From: Moniliella sp. 'wahieum'
Lineage: Eukaryota > Basidiomycota > Moniliellomycetes > Moniliellales > Moniliellaceae
Assembly (NCBI GenBank): GCA_003971905.1
Contig: RSEE01000029.1
Coordinates: 248,001-312,000, forward strand
Length of the DNA stretch: 64,000 nt
Direction: 5' to 3'
Every line of letters starts with the position of its first letter. The first letter of the stretch is position 1. The translations under genes and the position numbers were made by a program. The notes beneath the pieces were generated by a model. That model was not told where the DNA came from, ran no database searches, and was given only the letters and a program-made list of their open reading frames with translations. Of this stretch, positions 46,773 to 57,177 are shown piece after piece.

Positions 46773-47338
46773 AATCCAGATGGCCAAGGGAAAAAAGTCA
46801 TATACATTAGCCAGGAGAGTAGTGCTTGCAACGCAGTCCTGTAGCACCTCATCCAAGGAGTGCTCTGTGAGGGTGTACGAAAAAACATCTCTTCACCGCC
46901 CTTAGGGTTATACGGGATGTATCCGAAGGCGGTACTATCCATGCCCCAAAGGTGAGTATAACATAGACCAACACAGTAGTCTCTGTTTCCCCAACGTGGT
47001 GCCGTTCGCCAGTCTGTGTGGTGGTGGGGAGCTAATAGAAGACCCCACAAGAGACGCACAACCCTGACCTCTCGGCCGTGGCATATTTCTGTGCGGATGG
47101 GCAAGGGGGGGTGGCAGGCGGAATTGGGCGGGCGGAGTGGGGATTGCGATTATTAAGCCGGGGCACTGGGCCAGTGAGAGCAGATGCTTGGGCTCATGTG
47201 TGGGTCTGTCTGCTCTGCGTGAGGAGCAGTGGGAGCGACAGGCAAGCGCTCCAACCAACCGAAGTGGCCAGTCGAGGCCACCGCATCCCGTCCTCCTCCG
47301 CCTCACCACCGCGTCCACCCGTCTTGCTCCCGCTGCCC

Positions 47339-48820
47339 ATGCGCCCCCACGTGTTCGCCGGTGCCCTGCGTGCCGCTGCCCCTGCCCGTGGCCCGCTTGC
47401 CTTCGGCCGTCTGTTTGGCTCACGTGGCCTCGCCTCGTCTGTCCGCGCCGCGAATGCCGAGGATCTGCCCGAGTACGAGGTCCCCCCCGGCAGCGCCAAC
47501 CCTCATCGCCTCGAGCACGGGTTTTTTGACAAGCGTATCCCCGTAATCACCACCCCACCAAGGTCGAGCATGACCCGTATGGCGACCGCATCGTTCTGCG
47601 TGCATCGATCGAGATGTCGAACGCGATCTACAAGGAGGCGAGCTCGCGCAAAGAGGCCAACATGCGCCACTTTACTATCAACTTTGGCCCTCAGCACCCT
47701 GCTGCTCACGTGTGCTGCGTCTTATTCTCGAACTCAATGGCGAGGAGATTCTTCGTGCCGACCCCCATGTGGGCCTCTTGCATCGCGGCACAGAGAAGCT
47801 GATTGAGTACAAGAACTACACGCAGGCCATGCCCTACTTTGACCGTCTCGATTACTCGTCGGCCATGACCAACGAATTGTGCTACGTCCGGGCGGTGGAG
47901 AAGTTGCTCAACATTGAGGTTCCCGAGCGTGCCAAGTGGATTCGCACTCTGTACTCTGAAATCTCGCGACTGAACAACCACTTGATGGCTGTCCTGTCCC
48001 ACGTGATGGACGTGGGTGGTCTGACGCCCTTCTTGTGGGTTTCGAGGAACGTGAGAAGCTTATGGAGTTTTATGAGCGTGTCTGTGGTGCCCGTCTGCAC
48101 GCAGCCTACTTCCGCCCTGGTGGCGTGGCTTTTGACCTTCCGGTCGGTCTCCTGGATGACATTCATGTATGGGCCTCCCAGTTTAGCTCACGCCTTGATG
48201 AGGTTGAGGAAGTGGTGACGGGCAACCGTATCTGGCAATTGCGGACGGTGGGCATTGGTCGTGTCACGGCTGACCAGGCCCTCAACTATGGCTTCAGCGG
48301 GCCCATGCTGCGTGGAAGCGGTATCCCATGGGACCTTCGCAAGAGTCAACCGTACGAAAAGTTTGACGAGGTGGACTTCGAAGTGCCGGTCGGCAAGAAT
48401 GGCGACTGCTTTGATCGCTACCTCTGCCGGGTGGAGGAGATGCGGCAATCGCTACGGATCATTGAGCAGTGTATCAACAAGATGCCCCCTGGTCAGGTCA
48501 AGGTGGACGACCACAAGCTCACTGCTCCACCCCGCGCCAACATGAAGGAGAGTATGGAGAGTCTCATTCACCACTTTAAGTTCTCTCCCAGAACTTCAAT
48601 GTGCCCCCTGGCGAGACGTATGCGGCCATTGAGGCACCCAAGGGTGAGATGGGGTCTACCTCGTCTCGGACGGGACCAACCGGCCTTACCGCTGCGCATC
48701 CGTGCCCCCGGTTTCCTCCACCTTGCGGGTGCCGACATGATCTCGCGTCACCACGATGTCGCTGACATGGTAGCCATCATTGGAACGATGGACTTGGTGT
48801 TTGGTGAGGTGGACCGTTAA
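47339..48820 (+). CDS. NDUFS2: NADH:ubiquinone oxidoreductase 49 kDa subunit (complex I), six frame breaks
   Basis: Core subunit of respiratory complex I in the mitochondrial matrix arm; with the PSST subunit it forms the quinone site. The start at 47339 ([18 protein letters not shown]) gives an Arg/Ala-rich mitochondrial presequence. The protein matches the family over its whole length: [13 protein letters not shown] (quinone-site His), [110 protein letters not shown] and the C-terminal VVFGEVDR-like end. One base is missing at about 47553, 47710, 48037, 48583, 48652 and 48694, mainly inside short C, G or T runs. Restoring six bases gives exactly 496 codons. Homology is unbroken on both sides of every gap, so these are read as assembly errors. 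No intron is needed. It converges with the next gene, 21 bp away. Confidence 0.93.
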
Positions 48821-48841
48821 TGCATTGCTATGAGCCTCGGT

Positions 48842-50315
48842 CTATTCCAGCAAGGGCACCACGGTCCACCCTTTGCCTTGGGTCCTCAGAGCCGTAGGAC
48901 CTAGGAAACTGAGGAGGCACTCGCTGCAGACCAATAGGTTGCCCCCGACATGGATCCGTGCACCCCCATATAGCAAGTAGCGCGGGAAGCGCATGTCGCA
49001 CAGCTTGCACTTCCCTCCGCGATAAGGCAGCGGTGCCGGCCCCGGCCGGGCATAGGAAATGACAGGGCGTTGCAGTGCAGCGACCGAGAGGAAGGTGGTA
49101 GTGGCGCGGGGCAGGGCGGTGTGGGTCAAGTGAAGCGTTCGGAAGATGAGGAGGTGGGTACAGCTTGTGGCATGGCGAAGCCAGTAGGGCTGCCCCAACC
49201 GGAGTCCTGGGACCGATATCAGGGTTACTTCGTTCCAAGGACGTGCAAAGGCTGTGGTCCCCTCGCAGCTGGCAGCCAGGGTACGCGCCCACGCGCTCTG
49301 GGGATCGGAAAAGTAGAGTTGGTCCCCCATGTGCAGCGCCGCTTGATCGGAAGCAGAGTGATGGTGGTAGTGAGGAAGGCTATCCCCATCAATAGCTTCT
49401 TCTTCTGGTGTATCATCCCACCGACACACCACCGCTGCTCGAAGAAGCGAGGGGCGAGGAGGCATCCAGCTCGAGCGTTTGGTCAAAGTTAAGTCGTCTA
49501 ACAGGGAATGTTGAGTGGGGGCCAGAGGGGTAGCTGCTTTTTCGGCAACCTCATCATCTGACGTGGAACTGGACGAGTCGGATGTTGAGTCGGAGGAGGA
49601 GGAAGTGGTGGAGGCAACGTCGGGTCCGAGGCGGGGGATGGAGAGTGTGGCTGGGGCTGGGTGTGGGTGGCCGGGCGGATCGGCCGCGGTAGTATCCACG
49701 TGAAAAGGGAGTGGGGAGGGACGAATATATGTCAACTGTGATGCACCAATCGGGCTTGCTATTGCTGGGGACCAGCCGTGCACGTTCGTCCCATACGCGT
49801 TGTCCCACACTGAGGATCGATTCGGTAGGCGTGGGCTGGTACAGCACGTTTTGCTCGTGAGGCTGGATGCGATGGGCATACTGCTGGATCACGGTCGTTC
49901 CTTCCTGGCTTCCCGGTGGCAACTCGTACTCGCCAAAGCGAAAGGCACTGGGCAAGCGCGCCTGCATCTCCTCCCAGTGTGGATTGCGAGCGAGGAGGGC
50001 GGTAGGGCCCGGCTGGGGTTCGTCAGCTATGGGTTGGTACGAGGCAGCGGTCTTTTGGCGCTTACGGTCACGATACCGCGTGCGCTTCTCACGGGCAGCA
50101 ATGTGGGCGGGGGTTTGGGACCACGTATCCCATTGGTGCCGCAAGCGGCGCGCCAGCTCGCCGTCATCCAGGATATCTTGCGTGTACTGCCGCGTCTCCG
50201 TGAGCGCAATGGCCTCCCATGCCGATGGAGAAGGCGGCGAGGGAGATGGAGGCCGGAGGGCAAGGGTCTCGTGGAGGAGATGGTCCAGCGCCAACGGAGG
50301 GCCTGGGGGGTCCAT
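48842..50315 (-). CDS. Unrecognised protein with C-terminal CxxC-type zinc ribbon
   Basis: I do not recognise the family. The start at 50315 (MDPPGPPLALDHLLHETLAL) is followed by an Arg/Lys-rich helical stretch (REKRTRYRDRKRQKTAASY). A conserved-looking block comes next (YAHRIQPHEQNVLYQPTPTE, VGQRVWDERARLVP, WCITVDIYSSLPTPFHVD). A frame break at about 49700 leads to an acidic Ser-rich stretch (TTSSSSDSTSDSSSSTSDDE) and a last segment with KCKLCDMRFPRYLLYGG and LLVCSECLLSF, two CxxC pairs about 25 residues apart that could bind one zinc. The length is about 490 residues. The basic patch and zinc ribbon hint at a nuclear protein; no function is claimed. It shares a 362-bp divergent promoter region with the PQ-loop gene. 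Confidence 0.55.
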
Positions 50316-50677
50316 GGGGCTGCGTTCTGCGGCGAGAGAAGAGGAAGGGGACAGGGCAGACGGATGGGTGGATCACCAGGACTGCCTCGGCCACTCGTGC
50401 GTCTCCTGCCCAGGACGGATGACGTCATCTGTGCGATGGGATGTGGCCGGTGTGTTGCGATTTCAACTCGACGTTCCGGCCACAACTCGGTCCATGTTGC
50501 ACCGACTGCTAACGTGTATTCCCGACTGGCCCAGGCACTGAGAGATACCAGGACTGGTGACCGGTGACCGGCGGCAGTCATGCTTCAAGTCAAGTCACTA
50601 GTCCCTGAAGGTAGCCAAGGAACAGGCTTGGACCAGCACCACAACCACATCCACATCCGTACGTGCGCCGCGCAAGC
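50316..50677. promoter_or_regulatory. Bidirectional promoter region
   Basis: A 362-bp spacer between two divergent start codons. It holds a TGACCGG duplicate (about 50557-50572) of the heptad type. No clear TATA box. Confidence 0.45.
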
Positions 50678-51943
50678 ATGACACTGCTCGAGGTGGCCGC
50701 GGTCGTGGGACTGGCAGTGTGCCCCCGCTTGTCTACGCTGAGCAGGCGTGGCGTATCCAACAGCGCCGCGACAGCCGCGGCTTTGCCAAGGAGGTGTGCG
50801 GCGTGCTGCTGTTCGCAAATGGCGCGCGGGTGCTCTGGTGGTTCGGGGTGCACTATGAGCTGGCTCTGCTGGTCCAAGCGCTCTTTATGATCGTCGCCCA
50901 GCTCTTTCTATTGCATCTGTGCATCAAGTTTCGCTCGGGCTCGTTTGCCAGCTCGGCCTTCAGCGTCTCCTCCTCCGATCAGCCTGGAGCGGTGGTCTTT
51001 GATGCGAATGACACCAATGCACCCGGCACTGGGCCCCCGCTGTACCCGCTGTGCCCCGATTCCAATTCCGAGTGGATCCTCCTCCAGAGGAGATGGGTGA
51101 GGAAGGCTACCACGCACCCTCGCATCGGCCTGGGTTGGACGATTTTGCTTCATTCTTGTCATCGTCAGGGGAAGCTCTGCGCGATGCGGGCAGAAGACTG
51201 GCGAATCTGCCGCAGCTGGGGATCCAGTCGCTCCAGTCTTCTGCCTCTTCATCCCGTCCCTTTAATTTTTGGAACTGGCCCGAGTTCTCGACGTGAGTGA
51301 AAGAGTTGTGCGATTGGGTCCAATAAGAAGGCTAACCTGTTTTCTCTGGCTCAGATATGTGTTTGTCTTCGCGGGGTACTTGGTTGTCATGGGGGTATTG
51401 CAGCTCTGCCTGGGCTGGTCCCAAACGTACAATTCCATTCTAGGAACTTGGGCAATGGGAGTGGAGGCCTTGTTGCCCATCCCACAGCTTTGGATCAACC
51501 AGCGTCGCCGGTCTTTGTCGGGTTTCCAACTGTCTGTCTTGGCTGGATGGACATTCGGCGATTTGTTCAAATCAGTCTATTACATTGTGCGGAACACACC
51601 ACTCCAGTTCACCTGCTTTGCCCTGATCCAATTGGCAGTCGACCTGGCTATCTGTGCCCAAGCCTACTTTTTCTATCCACAGACTTTGGCCGACGACGCA
51701 GCATTGGCGACTGAACAAGGTAACCATGCCCCTCCCTCTCGTTCCACCTCTCCATCTCCCTCTGCTGCGACCCCCCACGTCCCCCGCGCCTCTTTGCCTC
51801 CACGTGCCGTGGAAGAGGAGCTGGAGCTGCTTCCAGCTGATATGTCGGACGATGAGGATGCAGGCAAGAAGGCAACGCGTGCCCCGTTGCCTACATCACA
51901 GCCGTTCGAGGTCGGGGACATCGAGGCGGACGAGGAGGACTAG
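50678..51943 (+). CDS. PQ-loop membrane protein (SLC66A2/PQLC1-like, fungal Any1 group)
   Basis: Multi-pass protein of the PQ-loop (SWEET-like) superfamily. Relatives sit in endosome/Golgi membranes and influence phospholipid asymmetry. Exon 1 is 50678-51292, the intron 51293-51354 (GTGAGT, GGCTAAC branch, GCTCAG), exon 2 51355-51943. The first PQ loop is PPLVYAEQAWRIQQRRDSRG, followed by KEVCGVLLFANGARVLWWFG and HYELALLVQALFMIVAQLFL. A polar Ser/Asp-rich loop separates it from the second repeat, VEALLPIPQLWINQRRRSLS, then LSVLAGWTFGDLFKSVYYIV and LQFTCFALIQLAVDLAICAQ. The acidic C-tail ends DIEADEED. Two single-base losses (C run at about 50735; about 51055) are needed; with them the CDS is 402 codons. 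Pro-Gln is seen in the second loop only; the first has Tyr-Ala in its place. Confidence 0.88.
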
Positions 51944-52912
51944 AAAGGGGCGTGATGCAATGCTGGTCCATCGTGTGCACCTACGAGGCGAATGAATTTT
52001 TATCAGTTGCTCAAGGAAAAGTCGAGTGTTCTCCTGGCTGAATTTGTCCTGCTCGTTAGCTGCGCCCGTCTGCGGCCCTACTATTGTGACAACGGGGATA
52101 GTTTGCCAAGTCGTCTCCACCTGCGTTCGTGGCCTTCAATCAATGATTGTGACTCTGAGAGGGCCTCAGGCCGCTGAGGCGACCGATGCAACGCACCGAG
52201 CGCGCACTTTCCTGCCTTACTTCCTTCCTTACTTCCTTCGTCTTTTTCTTAACGCCATAGATTGCCATCCTTTTTCCGTGCCTGTTTGTGGTCATGGGTT
52301 TTCCTCGATCTCTTCAACATCTTCATCGGATGACATGGTGGTGGTCGGTCACAGAGTGGCAACAGAAGCTCCTCGTCTGGGTGCCCAGCATCGATGGTAA
52401 CCGGTAGCCTGAGGCAGCCTAAGGCCTGTCAGCATGTCAGGCCCTCAGGCCAGAGGGCCGCCCTGAGCGTGAGCCGACTGAGGGTGTGACAGGGGCCTGA
52501 GACGGAGGGACTAGGAGGGCTGGAATGGCGGAATTTGTGGCATGCATCATGCATCATGCATCACCCAATCGATGATTATCACGTGATACGCAAGCCTCGG
52601 CTGGCTTGGCGCAACGTTGGTGGCAACGCTAGGTGTGCCTTCTGTCGCAGCCGTCCTGTCTCCGGCACAGGGCAGCTTGCAATTCCGCTGCGCAGCAGTG
52701 GTAGTAAGCTTTGTGCTGCGCAGCCGAGCAGCCGGCTGGCCTGTCAGCTGTCCTCGGAGTTACGAGGCGCTGGTTAAGTAGGTACGTGTCATGCCCCTTT
52801 GCACTCCCTCGCCCTTTTCCAACTGACCAACACCAACGCTCCCCTCCCCCTCCCCCTCCCCCTTCCACTTCCACTCCCACTCCCACTTCACCTCCGCTTC
52901 CACCCTACCAAC
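51944..52912. other. Intergenic region
   Basis: 3' flank of the PQ-loop gene, a palindrome-word patch (52395-52500: CCGG, GGCC and CAGG words with TGA/TCA), the short array at 52543, and a C/T-rich leader (52790-52912) before the C2H2 gene. No gene is seen. Confidence 0.5.
52543..52565. repeat. Heptad array, TCA+TGCA type
   Basis: TGCA-TCA units in 7-bp register, the reverse strand of the 34969 array. It shows that the class also occurs outside the main island. Confidence 0.8.
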
Positions 52913-53928
52913 ATGTCCTCCGCCTTCCCCGCCTCCCCTTCCCATGCCCCCCTCGACCTCTCCCTTACCGCTCTCCTCGACGAGCACAAGCGAGAAAACA
53001 CCCTCACCATCGCCGATGCCATCTTGGGCTTCCCTCCCGCGCAGCCCCCTGCGCAGCTGTCCAGCCCGATCCCATTTTCAGTGGTCCCAACCCCGATACT
53101 CTCTCACCCTTCAGTGACCATCATTTGCCTCAAGCCCTGCTTCTTTGACGTCGCCGGAACGCGCAGCCTCGGTGACAGGCGATGCCGAGAGTCTTCCTCA
53201 TGGTTCTCCCCTGTGGACGCATCTGCCTGATGCCCGCTGCCGGCCCCGATGGATGACCTCATGTCAAACCTGGACGCATTCTCCTTTGCTCCCGCAGCCC
53301 CTGTGCTCATGCCGTCGAGCCAAGCTACCCTCATTCCGCCCGCTGTTCAGCATAACAAGGAGCAAGATTTTGAAACGGCATGTGCCAACTTGCGCGGAAT
53401 GGCCGCCCATGGCCTCCGGCTTCGTCGATGCTGGAGTATGTTAATGCTTCGCGCCCTGGACTTGACCGGAGTATTCCTGCCGAAGTGCTCCTTCAGGGCC
53501 TGATGGAGCTGGAGAACGCCAATCCGGGGAACCATCGTCGCCGTCCGCCTCATCTCAAATCTCCAGCACCGGCCCTCAGCGCCGCTCCCGTCGATCCAAG
53601 CGTCTGACATCAACGTAGCGCCGTACATCATCCCAGCGGGTCCGAGGATGTACAAGTGCGACCAATGTCCTCTAGTATTTGATCGTGCCTACAATTTGCG
53701 CGAGCACCTCAAAACCCACGACCCCACTTGCATCAAGGAATTTTCCTGCCCTCTAGTCCACTGCCCTCATGCATCGCATCGCAGGGCGGACATGCACCGT
53801 CATATCAAGAATGTGCATATCAGAAGGAGGTGCTCACGCCTGAGCACAAATCACTCATCTTGGCTTCTTACCCAGCCATGCGGGGTGACTTTGCCTCCCC
53901 TCGAGGAACGGGTGTCAAGTCTCAGTAA
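52913..53928 (+). CDS. Small C2H2 zinc-finger protein, several frame breaks
   Basis: Probable DNA-binding regulator. The start at 52913 (ACCAACATG; MSSAFPASPSHAPLDLSLTA) follows a C/T-rich leader. The N-terminal two thirds are Ser/Pro-rich and low in order, with a stretch LMSNLDAFSFAPAAPVLMPS that could be an activation segment; frames change at about 53135, 53240, 53410 and 53530. The C-terminus has two zinc fingers: YKCDQCPLVFDRAYNL ending REHLKTH, and FSCPLVHCPHASHRRADMH ending HIKNVH. Both sets of two Cys and two His are present. A short tail ends at 53928 (VKSQ). The finger pair resembles the last fingers of Crz1-like or stress regulators, but two fingers are too few to assign an orthologue. 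About 340 residues in total. Confidence 0.68.
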
Positions 53929-54757
53929 TTGGGTATGCATCCTTGTCTTCGGATTTATAAAACTGACCATTTGCCCAGCCCAGCCCCTTCCCTCATTTCT
54001 AGTTTACCAAATCCTCTTTCGACCTCGAGCCCAGAGAACTCTACCTCGTTCACGAGCTGGACCCAATCCAGTCGACTGAACCTGATGAGCATGGGTACCC
54101 CGCACGGTGTTTTTGGCAGCTATCAGGCTCGACTTGTGTCGTGAGCAGACATGCTTACACCTTCCCATCGGGCAACTCCCTTTCTCTGTGTTCCTTGTTC
54201 CACTCCCCTCTCCTTCCCCTCTCCCTTTTCTTCGGTTCCTTCTACAAGGGTCGAGTCGCCGTCAGTCTCCGGCGTTGCCGTCGAGCAGCCTCTCTCCCTT
54301 GTAATAAGGCATGGAACCGCTCCACACAGACACTACTGAATGACTTTATTTGGCATTTGGACTATCATATAAGTCACTTCTCTCATCGACTTTCCCTCTC
54401 TCTCCTTGTTATCTCGATCGAGTTCCTTTGTTAGTGTTCCCTGTCCCCAAGTGTTTTCCACCTGTCATTGCCATGCCTTATTTTCCCCCATCTTTCCTCT
54501 GGCGTAAACAAATGCCCAAACGTCGCCACACTAGCTAGATACGTATAGGACCGACCGTGAGTTTGCGCGTTTGTCAGCACCAGCGGTGTGCCGATGATGT
54601 GGAGGAGAAGCAGCATCCTATGGAAAGAGGCAATCTTATACTACCTGGCTATCTCAAGACAGAGGGTACGGGCCACGCTCATTCAGAACCAAGGGCTTAT
54701 CCCCGTAGATCACCAGAACCATAATGGGTTAGGGGGGGGGGCAAGAGGCTAAATGGG
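53929..54757. other. Intergenic region
   Basis: T/C-rich stretches (54165-54260, 54370-54420) and a G10 run at 54732-54741. No gene is supported. Confidence 0.5.
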
Positions 54758-55282
54758 TCAAGGCACAACCTTGCCGACGATGTTGTACCTCTGAAGCAGA
54801 TGAGAAAAAAGGATTATGGAACTCGGTCAATTTAGTTCCAGTTAACTAGACAGACAAGGAGAAAAGGGAACGCACTTTAGAATAATAGGCAAACCAGTCG
54901 TTCAGCACTTTGAGTTCCTTCTCGGTCAGGTGCGAATAATCGGCAATTGCATCCTCGGGCTTCAGGGACGATTTCCCCAACGCGGCGCTAGCGTCCTTGC
55001 CGGCAAACACACTGTACCCCTTGCCGGGCTGATACATCTCCCTCCGCGGCGACACATCAAACACCACCCCCTCACTGCCACGTACACAGGCAAACTGTCG
55101 TCGGTGCCATTGTACTTGGCCAGCTCGGCGACCGAGATGGGGTCGTCCTTGGGCGGACTGCCACGTCATAAGGTAAGTACGGCATCCGACAATGCTAGAC
55201 GGGGTTGGGGGCGGGGAAGGGAGGGGACGGGGAGGACGGGGGAGGGTGGTACATACTGCGTGGGCTTCGTTTGGGGTTCCAT
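54758..55282 (-). CDS. DAP1: Haem-binding MAPR/cytochrome b5-like protein Dap1
   Basis: Membrane-associated progesterone receptor family; in fungi Dap1 binds haem and supports the sterol 14-demethylase P450 (Erg11) at the ER. Three exons on the minus strand: 55282-55257 (MEPQTKPTH), 55157-54876 and 54790-54758. Introns are 99 bp (GTATGT...GTGGCAG) and 85 bp (GTGCGT...CTTCAG). The domain reads PPKDDPISVAELAKYNGTDD, SLPVYVAVRG, VVFDVSPRREMYQPGKGY, FAGKDASAALGKSS, LTEKELKVLNDWFAYYSK and, in exon 3, RYNIVGKVVP. One G is missing in the run at 55067-55071; with it the protein is 113 residues. No N-terminal membrane helix is encoded, unlike animal PGRMC1, but many fungal Dap1 proteins also lack one. 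The start codon is unambiguous because exon 1 is only 26 nt. Confidence 0.87.
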
Positions 55283-55489
55283 GATTGTAATGGTTGGGAA
55301 GGATAGGAGGTGAGGGTGAAAGCGGGTGTGGGCGAGCCGGCAGCGGGATCGTTGATCCCGCACAGACACAGACCCACTTGCGCCTGGTAAGACCAGCGGA
55401 GTTTGCACGGAGCGGAAACACAGTTCTCTTCATTTCAACGATACATGCTGAGGGTTCCGTATTTTCTCCATGTGCATCGCACTGAACAA

Positions 55490-55571
55490 GGACGGCTGGC
55501 GCAATGGTAGCGCGTCTGACTACGAATTCGTTGTAATCAGGAGGTTGCAGGTTCGACCCCTGCGTCGTTCG
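55490..55571 (+). tRNA. tRNA-Arg(ACG) with 10-nt intron
   Basis: Cloverleaf: acceptor GGACGGC (55490-55496) pairs with GTCGTTC (55564-55570), discriminator G at 55571. The D arm is GCGC/GCGC. The anticodon stem TCTGA pairs with TCAGG, and the T arm is GCAGG-TTCGACC-CCTGC. The loop is C-T-ACG-A, then a 10-nt intron (55526-55535) at the canonical site after position 37, then A38. Anticodon ACG (read as ICG) decodes CGU/CGC/CGA. The D-arm and anticodon-arm sequences match eukaryotic tRNA-Arg(ACG). It lies between DAP1 and SOD2 on the opposite strand. Confidence 0.9.
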
Positions 55572-55590
55572 ACCCGACAGGGCGTCCTCC

Positions 55591-55602
55591 TTTTTATTTT
55601 TT
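55591..55602 (+). terminator. RNA polymerase III terminator of the tRNA gene
   Basis: T5-A-T6 run 20 nt after the 3' end of the tRNA. Confidence 0.75.
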
Positions 55603-55801
55603 GTGACTTCTCGCAACACCGCCAAAATAGCATTCTGTGCTCGGTCTACTGCACCCTAATAATGAGTAGCGTCCACAAATCCCATCCAGATGTGTCACGA
55701 GCGTTTTATAGCCCACACTAATTATAGGGAAAAGTGCATTATTCATGGGCGCGACATTCGCATGCAGCCAATCGACGAGGAGGTTGTGTGAAAGGACGAA
55801 G

Positions 55802-56543
55802 TTAGGCCGACGTGAGACGAGCCTCGGCTTCCTTCCAATTGACAACGTTCCTGTAACATATCTAGCGTCAGTACTGGTTGCCGGCCACGCAAGGAGACCA
55901 GGATGGGAATGGATAGGGAGACGTACCAAATCGCCTTAAAGTAGTCAGCCTTGACGTTCTTGTACTGGAGGTAGTAAGCGTGCTCCCATGCGTCAATACC
56001 GACCAGGGGGACATGTGTCAACAGGGGGTCCTGGTTGGCAGTCGTAACGATCTCCAGTTCGCCCGTAGCCTTGTTGTACCCCAGCCAGCCCCAGCCCGAG
56101 CCCTGAATACCAGCAAGGGCAGCGTTGAATTTGGTCTTGAGGTTGTCGAGCGAGCCAAAGTCCTTGCTGATCGCCGTAGCCAACTTGCCGCCCTCGGGAA
56201 GCTCTCCACCGCCCTTGCCTGCAGGCGCCAGGTTCTTCCAGAACAGCGAGTGGTTAATGTGTCCACCACCATTGAAGTTGAGCGCACTTTGCAGCGCGAT
56301 TGTCGCCCCAATGTCGTTCTTGGCTACCGCGTCCTGCAGCTTCTCCTCGGCCACATTGAGGTTGGTCACATAAGTCTGGTGGTGCTTGTTGTGGTGCGTC
56401 TGCATGATTTCCGCACTGATGAAGGGCTCAAGCGCGCCAAAGTCGTAGTCAAGGTCGGGGAGGGTGTGCTTGGCACGCACGCCGGTAGGAATGGCGGTGC
56501 GAGCAGCGCGGACGGCAATGCGCGAAAGGGTGGTTCCGATCAT
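55802..56543 (-). CDS. SOD2: Manganese superoxide dismutase, mitochondrial
   Basis: Converts superoxide to H2O2 and O2 in the mitochondrial matrix. Exon 1 (56543-55927) begins [18 protein letters not shown], a presequence rich in Arg, and mature protein starts near [19 protein letters not shown]. Exon 2 (55850-55802) follows a 76-bp intron (GTACGT...ATGTTACAG) and encodes [15 protein letters not shown]. All four metal ligands are visible: His in [15 protein letters not shown], His in [11 protein letters not shown], and Asp and His in [15 protein letters not shown]. The Gly/Gln context ([16 protein letters not shown]) fits the Mn rather than the Fe form. The protein is 221 residues with no frame break. 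It is transcribed away from the small histone-fold gene. Confidence 0.95.
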
Positions 56544-57177
56544 GGTGGTAACAAGGGGTGCGAAGCGAGAACACGTCAAGGTGGTGGTGGTGAGAGATGC
56601 GAGCGAAGCGAGGGCTGGCAGTCTGTTATAGGCAGGACGTGGCCAGCGGGTGGCTGGGTGGCTGGGTCGTGCACGGATAGCGCACGGATCGCAGAGGAGG
56701 CGCCTTCGCTGGAGGCACACCTCTGCAGGCGGGCAGAAGCCCAGTGTGTTTACTAAGCCCGATCCCTGTATCCATGCAGGGAGCACAGCGCCAGTATGAG
56801 TCAGCGCCCGGGGTTGCGTCGTGCATGTGTCAGCAGGCCGACATTTGTTGACGTCACCTCAACAAACACAAGCCCCACACATGCCTCGATCTCAGATCCC
56901 ATCATCGCATCCCGATGACATGATGCCAAGGCAATGCCCATGCTAGCGTTAGCATCATGGGCACAGGGCCTTGGGATGCAATAGGGTGCTGCATTTGAAA
57001 TGTTCACCATACACTGTCGTCTGTAGGAAAAGCCAGCTGCTGTGTTGCACCGACCCCGCCCGCCTCGGGTCACGTGTGCCGCTGCCTCTGGTGGTGCCGG
57101 CACATCGACACAGGACAGACGCGTCCAACGAGGCAACAGCTACCTGCCCGACGCCCACCACTACCGGCTGGCTCAAC
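56544..57177. promoter_or_regulatory. Divergent intergenic region (SOD2 / CENP-W-like)
   Basis: 634 bp between two divergent start codons, expected to hold both promoters. A TGGCTGGG(TGGCTGGG) duplication lies at 56650-56668. No gene is seen. Confidence 0.45.

Larger units (their letters stand above)
43441..47338. other. Gene-poor region with dispersed repeats
   Basis: No protein gene is supported up to the NDUFS2 start. It includes family-3 copy b and the three hairpin elements X, Y and Z listed separately. A TATATATG box-like word lies at 44915-44925 beside element X. The last ~250 bp are the upstream flank of NDUFS2. Confidence 0.45.

Noticed and set aside
47339-48820. Programmed ribosomal frameshifting as an explanation for the six frame changes in NDUFS2
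   Set aside because: The breaks are many, lack a common slippery site and are not shared in type with other genes (some need a base removed instead). Run-length sequencing error is simpler.
55490-55571. tRNA-Tyr(GTA) or tRNA-Asn(GTT) reading of the intron-containing tRNA
   Set aside because: GTA and GTT occur in the intron part, but they would place the intron before the anticodon. The canonical intron site after position 37 gives ACG, and the arms match tRNA-Arg.
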